Shown here in pieces: positions 26,789 through 34,978 of a stretch of DNA of 64,000 nucleotides. The stretch is from Lutibacter agarilyticus. Its GTDB lineage: Bacteria > Bacteroidota > Bacteroidia > Flavobacteriales > Flavobacteriaceae. Below the pieces are notes generated by a model. It worked only from the letters and a program-made list of their open reading frames with translations. It was not told the DNA's origin and ran no database searches. The number at the start of each line of letters is the position of its first letter. Within the stretch, counting starts at the first letter, position 1. The stretch lies in the NCBI RefSeq assembly GCF_900188235.1, contig NZ_FZNT01000001.1, positions 124,001-188,000 of the forward strand, read 5' to 3'. The translations under genes and the position numbers were made by a program.

Positions 26789-27553
26789 TTATTCAAATTT
26801 TGGTTCTCTTTTTTCTATAAATGATTGAAATCCTTCTTTAGCATCAAATGTATCGTACAAAGTTTTAACCATATTGGTTTCTAATTGAAGGAAATCTTGT
26901 ATGTTTTTTCCAACTCCTTCAGCAAAAGTTTGTTTTATGGTTGCCATTGCTGTTTTTGGACCTTTGGAAAGATTCTTTACATATGTCAAAGCTTCTTCCT
27001 CGGCAGTTTTTTCATCGTATAATTTGTGTACTAAACCAATTCTAAATGCTTCTTCTGAATTAATTGGATTACCAGAAACAACCATTTCAAATGCATAAGA
27101 ATACCCTACAGCATTTACCAATCTTGGAATTCCGCCATTACCAGGCATTAGTCCTAGTTTAACTTCAGGTAAGCCTATTAAGAATTTTTTGTTTGAAGCC
27201 AAGCGAATATCGCAAGCAACTGCCAATTCTAATCCGCCACCCAATGTGTGACCATTTAAAAAAGCAATAAATATTTTAGTGCTTGTACTTATTATTTTGG
27301 CTATTTTATTAGCCTTAGCTACCATTTCGTTGTTTTGTACTACTGTGTTACTTGCAAAAACTTTGATATCGGCACCAGCACAGAAAAATTTAGGAATACC
27401 ACTTTTTAAAAGCAAAACGGCAATATTCTGATCATTTTCAATAGTATTTAAAATGGTTTCAAATTCATTGAAAAAGTGGATATCGTAACTGTTTGCTGGG
27501 GATTTTTCTAAAGTGATAATTCCCAATCTTTCTATTTTTTTATATTGAAACAT
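26789..27553 (-). CDS. Enoyl-CoA hydratase/isomerase (crotonase family)
   Basis: A 254-residue crotonase-fold protein. The oxyanion hole lies in FCAGADIKVF and GHTLGGGLELA, and both hydratase glutamates are kept (E109 in GGGLE, E130 in GLPEVKLG), so hydratase activity is plausible. It is the first gene of an operon with an aldehyde dehydrogenase, a sugar transporter and a GH2 enzyme, an unusual setting for a fatty-acid enzyme. With the CoA-transferases and MaoC hydratase at 31451-36692 it may serve a CoA-thioester route for a sugar-derived acid. That link is inference. Confidence 0.85.
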   Translation of the reverse strand: MFQYKKIERLGIITLEKSPANSYDIHFFNEFETILNTIENDQNIAVLLLKSGIPKFFCAGADIKVFASNTVVQNNEMVAKANKIAKIISTSTKIFIAFLNGHTLGGGLELAVACDIRLASNKKFLIGLPEVKLGLMPGNGGIPRLVNAVGYSYAFEMVVSGNPINSEEAFRIGLVHKLYDEKTAEEEALTYVKNLSKGPKTAMATIKQTFAEGVGKNIQDFLQLETNMVKTLYDTFDAKEGFQSFIEKREPKFE

Positions 27554-27609
27554 ATCTATTGTTTTTTATTGAATTTTCTAGTTATTGGTGTTTTTGTAAG
27601 CTTCTAAAC

Positions 27610-27870
27610 CTAGGTCCATCTCCAATTCCATTTTCCTAAACCAAGTGATGCTGCCCAAACCACATCTGAATTTTTCCATTTAAGAATTAAGTAGTTTGTG
27701 AAAAAAGCTAAAGAAATTCCAATTACTATATTCAGCTTGTTAAAAGAAACTAATTGTCCTCTTTTTTCCGAAGGAACAACTTCAGCAATATGCATTGGTA
27801 CAATAATTAATGCTGAGCTAAGAGCTACAATAAGTGCAATGCGAACTATATAATTACTTTTTTTAGACAT
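27610..27870 (-). pseudogene. Sugar-porter (MFS, XylE-like) remnant with internal deletion
   Basis: The remaining peptide starts like an MFS sugar porter (MSKKSNYIVRIALIVALSSA). It then jumps straight to the loop and helix normally found about 100 residues later (VPMHIAEVVPSEKRGQLVSF, then LNIVIGISLAFFTNYLI) and stops after NWRWT. The first transmembrane helices and the remaining C-terminal two thirds are missing. An in-frame ATG at 27936 would add 22 residues without similarity. The promoter-like box TAGTTTTG upstream is kept and may now drive the downstream enoyl-CoA hydratase operon. Confidence 0.78.
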
Positions 27871-27944
27871 ACTTTTAAGTTGATATTTAGAAGGGTTTTT
27901 AAATTTAACTTGCAATTTTAATGAAGTGTATTTCACATTTGAAA

Positions 27945-27988
27945 CAAAACTATATAATTTATATGTAAAAATATAATTTACATATAAA
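27945..27988 (-). promoter_or_regulatory. Promoter box and 12-bp-arm palindrome upstream of the leftward operon
   Basis: On the minus strand TAGTTTTG (27952-27945) fits the Bacteroidota -7 consensus TAnnTTTG. Next to it, 27958-27988 is a perfect inverted repeat, TTTATATGTAAA ... TTTACATATAAA, with a 7-base centre, placed as an operator overlapping the -33 region. The divergent IclR gene is the natural candidate for the binding protein. Confidence 0.55.
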
Positions 27989-28090
27989 ATATTATATTTA
28001 TGAAACTAGACTTATACTAGACAAGTTTGTAAAAAGCCTGTTTTTATTGAAAATTTAGATTTTTTCCTGATGAAAATATAAAAAACAAAA

Positions 28091-28124
28091 AAACTGATTT
28101 AAATAATTAAATTTAAATCAGTTT
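28091..28124 (-). terminator. Terminator of the IclR gene
   Basis: Perfect 14-bp stem (AAACTGATTTAAAT / ATTTAAATCAGTTT) with a 6-base loop. On the minus strand it is followed by a U-rich run (TTTTTTTGTTTTT). It lies 37 bases past the IclR stop codon. Confidence 0.85.
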
Positions 28125-28160
28125 ATTGAGAGTGGTTTATAAAAGTAAAATTATTGCAAT

Positions 28161-28931
28161 TTAACTTCCTATATATTTATTTATTTCTTGTTGTGTTTTT
28201 TGAAGTGCAATTAAAATATCTTTCATGTTTTGTTCTGTTTCTAAGCTCGAAGTAAATATCGAAATAGCTAAAACTGCAATTAATTCAGATTCATTATCTC
28301 CAATAGAAATTGCTATATCAGTTACACCACTCGTTAATTTACTATCAGAGTAGCTGTAACCGTCTTTTTTAACTTTGTCTATAAAATCTAATAAATTTTG
28401 TTGTTCCTTTTTACTCCATTTGGGGTAATGTGCATCTCTAGATAAAATTTCCATTCGCTCTTTTTCTGAAAGCATCGATAATAAAACACTCCCCGATGTA
28501 GTTTTAGAAAGTGGAAAATGAGTTCCTTCTTCAATAGACAGTGATACGGCGCTTGGACTTCTCATTTGAGAAATAATCAATAATTGATCATTATTCATAA
28601 TGCTTAAGTGACACGATTGTCGTGTAGTTTCAGATAATGATTGCATTGGATAACGTGCAACACGCTTTAATTCATCAAAAGGTGTATGTCTGTGAGATAG
28701 ACTATACATTTTTAACGAAAGTCTATATTTTCCAGCATTGGAACCTCTTGTTAAATAGCCTCTTTCTTCTAAGCAAACCAGCATTCTGTATATTTCACTA
28801 GGAGTTCTGTTTATACCTTGAGCAATTTCTACTTGAGATAAAGGAATACCTTCTTTTGATAAAAATTCTATAATATCTAAGCCTTTGTCAAGTGCTGGAG
28901 TGTTATATTTAGGTTGTGTATTTTCTGTCAT
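28161..28931 (-). CDS. IclR-family transcriptional regulator
   Basis: A 256-residue regulator with an N-terminal winged helix (TPALDKGLDIIEFLSKEGIP, then IAQGINRTPSEIYRMLVCLE) and a C-terminal IclR effector domain (RQSCHLSIMNNDQLLIISQM, DAHYPKWSKKEQ, GVTDIAISIG). The start MTENTQ at 28931 is chosen because the in-frame extension to 29009 has no family similarity and would run into the divergent promoter. IclR proteins commonly sense sugar acids or aromatic acids. It is divergent from the RhaT/SBP/CoA-transferase operon, with AT-rich dyads at both nearby promoters. Confidence 0.9.
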   Translation of the reverse strand: MTENTQPKYNTPALDKGLDIIEFLSKEGIPLSQVEIAQGINRTPSEIYRMLVCLEERGYLTRGSNAGKYRLSLKMYSLSHRHTPFDELKRVARYPMQSLSETTRQSCHLSIMNNDQLLIISQMRSPSAVSLSIEEGTHFPLSKTTSGSVLLSMLSEKERMEILSRDAHYPKWSKKEQQNLLDFIDKVKKDGYSYSDSKLTSGVTDIAISIGDNESELIAVLAISIFTSSLETEQNMKDILIALQKTQQEINKYIGS

Positions 28932-28975
28932 ATTACTTTTAATAGACTGTAAATTTAATAAATCTATTTTTGTTC

Positions 28976-29016
28976 TTGTGTATTTCATATATAAAAAGTA
29001 GTTTTGCATATGAAAT
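28976..29016 (+). promoter_or_regulatory. Promoter of the RhaT-SBP-CoA-transferase operon with flanking dyad
   Basis: A -33 TTG (28976-28978), 20-base spacer and -7 box TAGTTTTG (28999-29006) fit the Bacteroidota sigma consensus, 34 bases before the start codon. A perfect 9-bp inverted repeat (ATTTCATAT at 28982-28990, ATATGAAAT at 29008-29016) brackets the -7 box and would suit IclR repression. Confidence 0.6.
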
Positions 29017-29040
29017 TTTAAAGTAATTAAATAAACAACT

Positions 29041-30111
29041 ATGTCAAACCCATTATTAGGTACCTTAATTCATGCAGTAGGAGGTGTTGCAGCATCCACT
29101 TGTTATGTTCCATATCAAAAAGTAAAAAAATGGTCTTGGGACTCTTATTGGATTGTTCAGGCATCTTTTGCTTGGTTTATTTTTCCTTTTCTTATTGGTT
29201 TTTTAACGGTCCCAAATTTATTGTCAGTTTTTACTGAGGCATCTTCTCAAGTATTAATAAATGCAACATTATTAGGTGCTGTTTATGGTTTTGGAGGTAT
29301 GTGCTTTGGATTTGCAATTAGACATATTGGGTATTCTTTAACTTATACCATATCTATTGGTATTTCGGCTATTTTAGGGACAATTGTACCGTTAATTATG
29401 CACGGAGAATTGATGCAGAAATTTAATGGGCCTGGAGGTGTTACTATTTTCTTTGGAATGTTTTTAGCGCTGTTAGGTATTATTGTATGCGGAGTTGCGG
29501 GTTATAGAAAAGAGAAAGATTTAAAAATTAATAATGCAAATGCAAGTGAACCTTTAACATTTAATATGAAAAAAGGGCTAACGCTAACTATTATCGCTGG
29601 GGTTTTGTCAGCTGTTTTTGGAATTTCTTTAGAAGTTGGTGCTCCAGTTGCTGAAATTGCAGGAAACTACGGTGCTGGTAATTTTGAAGGCAATGCAAAT
29701 TTAATTCTTTCAACAGGAGGTGCATTTATAACAAACTTTATTTGGTTTGGAATTGCAGGTTTTAAGAATGGAACATTAAAGGAATTGGTTGATTTAAAAG
29801 GGATTGGTAAAAAGCATTTCTTTTTAAATCTTGGTATGTCAATTTTAAGTGGTGCTTTGTGGTACGGGCAGTTTTTCTTTTACGGAATAGGACATGTTCA
29901 AATGGGAGCTTACAAGTTTGCTAGTTGGGTAATTCATATGTCAATGCTAATTTTCTTTAGCTATATAGTTGGAATTATTATGAAAGAATGGACGCAAGTT
30001 AGCAAGCGTACTTATGGAACATTATTAATTGCCTTAGCTATATTAATTATTTCATTTGTTGTTATGACATATGGAAGTATGCAAGGTTCAGAAACAGGAA
30101 TGACACATTAA
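29041..30111 (+). CDS. RhaT-family L-rhamnose/proton symporter homologue
   Basis: A 356-residue inner-membrane protein with about ten hydrophobic segments. The N-terminus (CYVPYQKVKKWSWDSYW) and the segment ALWYGQFFFYGIGHVQMG closely follow E. coli RhaT (YAPFKKVKKWSWE; LQFFFYAWGHA), as does the C-terminal IVGIIMKEWTQVSKR. This is the most RhaT-like of the three homologues in the window. It is the first gene of an IclR-flanked operon, 14 bases before a cytoplasmic solute-binding protein gene. The substrate may be rhamnose or another (deoxy)sugar or sugar acid. Confidence 0.85.
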   Translation: MSNPLLGTLIHAVGGVAASTCYVPYQKVKKWSWDSYWIVQASFAWFIFPFLIGFLTVPNLLSVFTEASSQVLINATLLGAVYGFGGMCFGFAIRHIGYSLTYTISIGISAILGTIVPLIMHGELMQKFNGPGGVTIFFGMFLALLGIIVCGVAGYRKEKDLKINNANASEPLTFNMKKGLTLTIIAGVLSAVFGISLEVGAPVAEIAGNYGAGNFEGNANLILSTGGAFITNFIWFGIAGFKNGTLKELVDLKGIGKKHFFLNLGMSILSGALWYGQFFFYGIGHVQMGAYKFASWVIHMSMLIFFSYIVGIIMKEWTQVSKRTYGTLLIALAILIISFVVMTYGSMQGSETGMTH

Positions 30112-30125
30112 TAAATAAAATAGAA

Positions 30126-31280
30126 ATGAGTACAAAAAAAGTGCAATTAAAAGGGATTACTTGGAATCATAGTCGTGGATTTACTTCAATGGTTGCTACG
30201 GCACAACGTTTTTCAGAATTAAACCCTAATGTAGAAATTACTTGGGAAAAAAGATCTTTGCAAGCATTTGCAGATGAGCCAATTAACGAACTAGCTAAAC
30301 GGTACGATTTGTTAATTATTGATCATCCCTGGGCTGGTTTTGCAGGGAAGAATAATGTTATTTTACCTTTGGATGAATACTTGCCAAAAGAATTTTTAGA
30401 AGATTTAGCACAAAATTCTGTTGGTCGTTCACACGAAAGTTATTCTTCAAACGGACATCAATGGGCATTGGCTGTAGATGCGGCAACTCCGGTAGCTTCA
30501 AGTCGTCCTGATATTTTAGAAAAAAAAGGATTAGAATTACCTAAAAATTATGATGATTTATTAGCTCTTGCTAAAAAAGGGTTGGTGATTATGCCTGGAA
30601 TCCCTCAAGATACATTGATGAATTTTTATATGATGTGTTGTAATTTAGGTGAAGAAGTTTGTACTTCAAAAGAGCACGTTGTTAGTGAAGAGGTAGGAAT
30701 AAAAGCATTAAAAATGTTACGTGAATTAGCGGTAGAAATGGATCCTCAAATTTTTGATTGGAATCCAATTAAAGTCTATGAAGCTATGACGCAAACCGAT
30801 AAATATGCATACTGTCCTTGGGCTTATGGATATACAAATTATAGTAGAAATGGATATGCACGTAAATTATTACATTTCCACGATATGGTAGAAATTAATG
30901 GTGTTGGCGCTATTTCAACTTTAGGAGGAACAGGTTTGGCAGTTTCAGCAAAAGCTACAGAATTAGAAACTATTATGAAATATGTGGAATATGTAGGTTC
31001 TGAGGAATGTCAGAAAACAGTATTCTTTGATAATGGAGGGCAGCCAGGTCACAGAAAAGCTTGGACAGATGAGCATACAAATAGCTTAACGGCAAACTTC
31101 TTTAAAAATACATTGCCAGGATTGGATAGAGCATTTTTACGTCCACGTTACAACGGCCATATGTATTTTCAAGATAGAGCAGGAACACCAATTAGAAATT
31201 ATTTGATGAATGGTGGTGATGAAAAAAGTTTGTTAACAGAGTTGAATATAATTTATAAAAAGTCTTTAGAGATTGAATAA
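30126..31280 (+). CDS. Family 1 solute-binding-protein homologue without signal peptide (SBP-1)
   Basis: A 384-residue protein with the fold pattern of ABC sugar-binding proteins: PNVEITWEKRSLQAF, then RYDLLIIDHPWAG, a WALAVDAATPVASSRPDIL hinge segment, and LGGTGLAVSAKATELETI. The N-terminus (MSTKKVQLKGITWNHSRG) has no hydrophobic stretch or lipobox, so it should remain in the cytoplasm. No ABC permease or ATPase is encoded anywhere in the window. It follows rhaT by 14 bases and precedes the CoA-transferases across a 170-base gap holding a palindromic repeat. A ligand-sensing or enzymatic role is possible; transport by ABC uptake is unlikely. Confidence 0.75.
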   Translation: MSTKKVQLKGITWNHSRGFTSMVATAQRFSELNPNVEITWEKRSLQAFADEPINELAKRYDLLIIDHPWAGFAGKNNVILPLDEYLPKEFLEDLAQNSVGRSHESYSSNGHQWALAVDAATPVASSRPDILEKKGLELPKNYDDLLALAKKGLVIMPGIPQDTLMNFYMMCCNLGEEVCTSKEHVVSEEVGIKALKMLRELAVEMDPQIFDWNPIKVYEAMTQTDKYAYCPWAYGYTNYSRNGYARKLLHFHDMVEINGVGAISTLGGTGLAVSAKATELETIMKYVEYVGSEECQKTVFFDNGGQPGHRKAWTDEHTNSLTANFFKNTLPGLDRAFLRPRYNGHMYFQDRAGTPIRNYLMNGGDEKSLLTELNIIYKKSLEIE

Positions 31281-31297
31281 AACTGAACAACTAGTTA

Positions 31298-31419
31298 CGT
31301 CAGTTCGAGTGGTTTATTCGTAACGAAGTGAAGAAAAAAATGTATAGAGAACTTTTCAACTATGAGATCGACTTCTCGATACAATTTTTCTCGTACCTTA
31401 AAAATCACTCGAAGTGACA
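31298..31419. repeat. Intergenic palindromic repeat, type B, copy 2
   Basis: An element of about 122 bases with outer arms CGTCAGTTCGAGTG and CACTCGAAGTGAC and inner arms TGTATAGAGAA / TTCTCGATACA. It is homologous to 15483-15599. It lies within an operon, between SBP-1 and the first CoA-transferase gene. Confidence 0.75.
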
Positions 31420-31450
31420 TGTTTTTTAATTATCAAAAAATAATAATAAA

Positions 31451-32593
31451 ATGAGACCATTAGAAGGTGTTTTAGTTTTAGAGTTTGCTCAATTTATGGC
31501 GGGACCTTCCGCAGGATTAAAATTAGCAGATTTAGGAGCTAGAGTTATAAAAATTGAAAGACCAGGAAGCGGTGAAGCTGGTAGAGGAATTGCATTAAAA
31601 AATTTATTTTTAGATGGTAGCAGTTTGGTTTTTCATACAGCAAATAGAAATAAAGATTCTTACGCAGCCAACTTAAAAGATCCAGAAGATTTAGAACGTG
31701 TTAAAAAATTAATAGCACAAGCTGATGTTATGACTCATAATTTCCGTCCGGGAGTTATGGAGAAAATAGGATTAGACTATAAAACCGTTGAAGCAATAAA
31801 CCCGAAAATGATATATGCTACAGTTACAGGTTATGGAACTGAGGGACCTTGGGCAAAAAAACCAGGTCAAGATTTATTGGTACAATCTATGTCTGGTTTT
31901 GCAAATTTATCTGGAGATAAAGATGATGATCCAGTACCAGTTGGCGCTGCACTTTCTGATATTATTACAGGAACGCATTTAGCACACGGTATTTTGGCTA
32001 GTTTATTGCGTCGTGAAAAAACAAATAAAGGTGCTTTGGTTGAAGTAAGCTTATTAGAATCTACTTTAGATTTTCAGTTTGAAGTAATTACAACGTATTT
32101 GAATGATGGAAATCAAAAACCAGTAAGAGCAAAACAAGGTAATGCACACGCTTATTTGGGTGCGCCTTATGGTGTTTATAAAACGAAAGATAGCTATATT
32201 TCTTTAGCAATGGGTTCATTGTTAACTTTAGGAGAAGTTTTAAAATGTGATGCTTTAGCTGTGTATACTGATTCAGATTCTTGGTTTACAGACCGAGATG
32301 AAATAATGGACATTTTACGCTCTTTTCTTATTGATAAAACAACAGTTGAGTGGTTGGCTATATTAGAACCAGCAGGAATTTGGTGTTCTGATGTGTACGA
32401 CTATAAGAAGTTGTTAAATCACGAAGCATATAAAGTGCTTCAAATGGATCAACGTTTACAATTACTTTCTGGTGAAGAAGTACACACAACTCGTTGTCCA
32501 ATTAGAGTGAATGATGAACGCTTATTTGCAAGTAAACCAGCACCAAGAGTTGGTCAGCATACGGAGGGTATTATTAAAGAATTTAATCTATAG
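31451..32593 (+). CDS. Class III (CaiB/BaiF) CoA-transferase, subunit/paralogue 1
   Basis: A 380-residue protein with the family start [20 protein letters not shown] and [20 protein letters not shown]. It also has the [14 protein letters not shown] and [13 protein letters not shown] elements and the catalytic Asp at D170 ([11 protein letters not shown]), equivalent to Asp169 of formyl-CoA transferase. These enzymes swap CoA between an acyl-CoA donor and a carboxylate through an aspartyl anhydride. It is followed after 4 bases by a paralogue, so a heteromer like the succinyl-CoA:malate CoA-transferase SmtAB is possible. The acid substrate is unknown. Confidence 0.88.
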   Translation: MRPLEGVLVLEFAQFMAGPSAGLKLADLGARVIKIERPGSGEAGRGIALKNLFLDGSSLVFHTANRNKDSYAANLKDPEDLERVKKLIAQADVMTHNFRPGVMEKIGLDYKTVEAINPKMIYATVTGYGTEGPWAKKPGQDLLVQSMSGFANLSGDKDDDPVPVGAALSDIITGTHLAHGILASLLRREKTNKGALVEVSLLESTLDFQFEVITTYLNDGNQKPVRAKQGNAHAYLGAPYGVYKTKDSYISLAMGSLLTLGEVLKCDALAVYTDSDSWFTDRDEIMDILRSFLIDKTTVEWLAILEPAGIWCSDVYDYKKLLNHEAYKVLQMDQRLQLLSGEEVHTTRCPIRVNDERLFASKPAPRVGQHTEGIIKEFNL

Positions 32594-32597
32594 TAGC

Positions 32598-33743
32598 ATG
32601 AAACCATTAGAAGATATATTAATTATAGATTTAAGTCAGTTTTTATCAGCACCTTCTGCAACATTACGATTGGCAGATTTAGGAGCGAGAGTAATAAAAG
32701 TTGAACGACCAGAAACTGGTGATATTTGTCGCCAATTATACGTTTCAAATGTTATTTTAAACGGAGAATCTTCTGTTTTTAGAGCGATAAATAGAAACAA
32801 AGAAAGTTTTCAAGCCGATTTAAAAAACGAAATTGACAAACAACGAGTTTTAAAATTAGTTCAAAAAGCAGATGTGTTAATTCATAATTTTAGACCAGGT
32901 GTAATTGAACGTTTAGGGTTTGATTATGATACTATCAAAAAAATAAATCCTAGTATTGTTTACGGAGATATTTCAGGATACGGTTCTGAAGGTCCTTGGA
33001 AAGCAAAACCAGGACAAGATTTATTAGTACAATCATTATCAGGTTTAACGTGGTTAAATGGTGTTGATGGTAGCGGGCCAACGCCTGTTGGATTGGCAGT
33101 TGTTGATATTTTATCTGGAGCTCATTTGGTACAAGGTATTTTAGCTGCGTTATTAAAAAAGGCTAGAACTGGAGAAGGAAGTAAAGTTTCAGTAAGTATG
33201 TTAGAGTCAATTTTAGATTTTCAATTTGAATCTATTACAACTTTTTATCACGATGGTGGAGCTCCAACAGTTCGTCCAAAATCAAATAGTGCACACGCAT
33301 ATTTAGGAGCGCCTTATGGTGTGTACAAAACTCAAAATGGTTATTTAGCCTTGGCAATGGGTGCAATTCCATTTTTAGGTGAATTGTTAGGTTGTAAAGA
33401 ATTAACAAACTACCCAGAACCTGCAAGTTGGTTTATAGAAAGAGATGCTATTAAAAAAGCATTGGCAGATCATTTAGCTACAGATACTACCGAAAAATGG
33501 TTGTCAATTTTAGAACCTGCAGATATTTGGTGTGCAAATATTATGGATTGGGATACTTTATTTACTCAAGATGGGTTTAAGGTGTTGAATATGATTCAGA
33601 AGGTAACAATGAGAGATGGCTTTGAATACGAAACTACACGTTGCCCAATTAAAATTGATGGAGAATATTTAACTTCATCATTAGGTTCTCCAATGTTAGG
33701 AGAACACACAGATTTAATTTTAAAAGAATTAATTGAAGGTTAA
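32598..33743 (+). CDS. Class III (CaiB/BaiF) CoA-transferase, subunit/paralogue 2
   Basis: A 381-residue paralogue of the preceding protein, keeping D170 ([12 protein letters not shown]). Its start [15 protein letters not shown] at 32598 aligns with the start of the first copy; a longer frame from 32511 would overlap the first gene by 83 bases and is rejected. The stop codon shares one base with the start of the second solute-binding-protein gene (33743), so translation is coupled. Both copies keep the active-site Asp, so neither is an obvious inactive subunit. Confidence 0.87.
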   Translation: MKPLEDILIIDLSQFLSAPSATLRLADLGARVIKVERPETGDICRQLYVSNVILNGESSVFRAINRNKESFQADLKNEIDKQRVLKLVQKADVLIHNFRPGVIERLGFDYDTIKKINPSIVYGDISGYGSEGPWKAKPGQDLLVQSLSGLTWLNGVDGSGPTPVGLAVVDILSGAHLVQGILAALLKKARTGEGSKVSVSMLESILDFQFESITTFYHDGGAPTVRPKSNSAHAYLGAPYGVYKTQNGYLALAMGAIPFLGELLGCKELTNYPEPASWFIERDAIKKALADHLATDTTEKWLSILEPADIWCANIMDWDTLFTQDGFKVLNMIQKVTMRDGFEYETTRCPIKIDGEYLTSSLGSPMLGEHTDLILKELIEG

Positions 33744-34978
33744 TGAAATCAAATAAATTCAGAATAGCTGTACGTAAATTTGATGCTTTTGAATCTTCAA
33801 TAGAAAAGATTTGGAAATTATTTTGCAAAAAAACAGGGTGTAAATTAGAGTTGGAAGCAGTTCCGCTAGATTTACATCCGTTGTATGATACCATTTTAAA
33901 AGAAGATGGATTAAAAAATGGAGTTTGGGATGTTTCGTTGATAAATACAGATTGTATTACAGAGGCTTTTACTTCTAACTCAGTTGAAGATTTAACTTCT
34001 TACATTGAAAAAAATCCACCAGAAGATTTTCCAAATGGTTGGTCTCGATCGTTACTATACAAACAAGAATTTGATGATAAAATTGTTGGATTGCCTTTTC
34101 ACGATGGTCCAGAATGTTTAATTTATAGAAAAGATTTATTTGAATCTATTGAAGAAGGTGTTGCGTATTATAGAGAATACGGTAAACCTTTAGAAATTCC
34201 AAAAACTTGGGACGATTTAATGGAGGTTGCTGAATTTTTTAATAGACCTGAAGAAAATTTATACGGTACTACATTTGCGGCATATCCTGATGGGCATAAC
34301 ACAGTTTTTGATTTCTGTTTACAATTATGGACAAGAAATGGAGAATTATTTGATGAGGATAAAAAGATAAAACTAAATTCTGTTGCAGCTATTGAAGGAA
34401 TGGAATTTTACAGAAAAGCTTTAAAAAACACCAAGGCAATTCATCCAGATTCTTGCGAATTTGATTCTGTGAAATCAGGAATGGCATTTGCAAATGGAAA
34501 TTTAGCAATGATGGTTAATTGGTTTGGATTTGCTTCAATGTGTGAGTTTTTAGAAGATTCAAAAGTAAAAGGCAATGTTGATATTGCAAATGTCCCAGCG
34601 GGTCCAACGGGTGAAGGTACTTCGTTAAATGCCTATTGGATGTATGTGATTGGAGCGGGAAGTAAACAAAAAGATGTAGCCTATGAGTTTATTAAATTTG
34701 CAGTAAACCAAGCAAACGATAAGCTATTAACTTTAGAAGGTGCTATTGGTTGTAGAAAATCTACTTGGCACGATACAGATGTTAATAATGAAGTTCCTTA
34801 TTATTACAAATTAGAAGAGTTGCATAAAAACACACGGTCACTTCCTAGAAAAAGTAATTGGTCTGAAATTGCCGATGTTATAGATCAGCTGGTTTTAGAA
34901 GTTATAAATACTTCCAAAGACATTAAAACTATTTTAGATAAAGCTCAATTAGAAATAGATCGTGTAGAAAATATATAA
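33743..34978 (+). CDS. Family 1 solute-binding-protein homologue without signal peptide (SBP-2)
   Basis: A 411-residue maltose-binding-like SBP_bac_1 protein: WDVSLINTDCITEAF, KIVGLPFHDGPECLIYRKDL, PKTWDDLMEVAEFFNRPEEN, NGNLAMMVNWFGFASM and VPAGPTGEGTSLNAYWM are typical ligand-cleft and hinge segments. The N-terminus ([19 protein letters not shown]) is hydrophilic with no export signal. The gene overlaps the CoA-transferase stop by one base upstream and the oxidoreductase start by one base downstream, so it is an integral, co-translated member of the set. No partner permease is visible. Its function in the cytoplasm is not known to me. Confidence 0.78.
   Translation: MKSNKFRIAVRKFDAFESSIEKIWKLFCKKTGCKLELEAVPLDLHPLYDTILKEDGLKNGVWDVSLINTDCITEAFTSNSVEDLTSYIEKNPPEDFPNGWSRSLLYKQEFDDKIVGLPFHDGPECLIYRKDLFESIEEGVAYYREYGKPLEIPKTWDDLMEVAEFFNRPEENLYGTTFAAYPDGHNTVFDFCLQLWTRNGELFDEDKKIKLNSVAAIEGMEFYRKALKNTKAIHPDSCEFDSVKSGMAFANGNLAMMVNWFGFASMCEFLEDSKVKGNVDIANVPAGPTGEGTSLNAYWMYVIGAGSKQKDVAYEFIKFAVNQANDKLLTLEGAIGCRKSTWHDTDVNNEVPYYYKLEELHKNTRSLPRKSNWSEIADVIDQLVLEVINTSKDIKTILDKAQLEIDRVENI

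Noticed and set aside
32511-32597. Longer start for the second CoA-transferase
   Set aside because: It overlaps the first CoA-transferase by 83 bases and lacks homology; the start at 32598 aligns with the paralogue.
30126-34978. Reading the two solute-binding proteins as an ABC sugar importer
   Set aside because: No signal peptide, no permease and no ATPase gene in the window, and tight coupling of SBP-2 to cytoplasmic enzyme genes.
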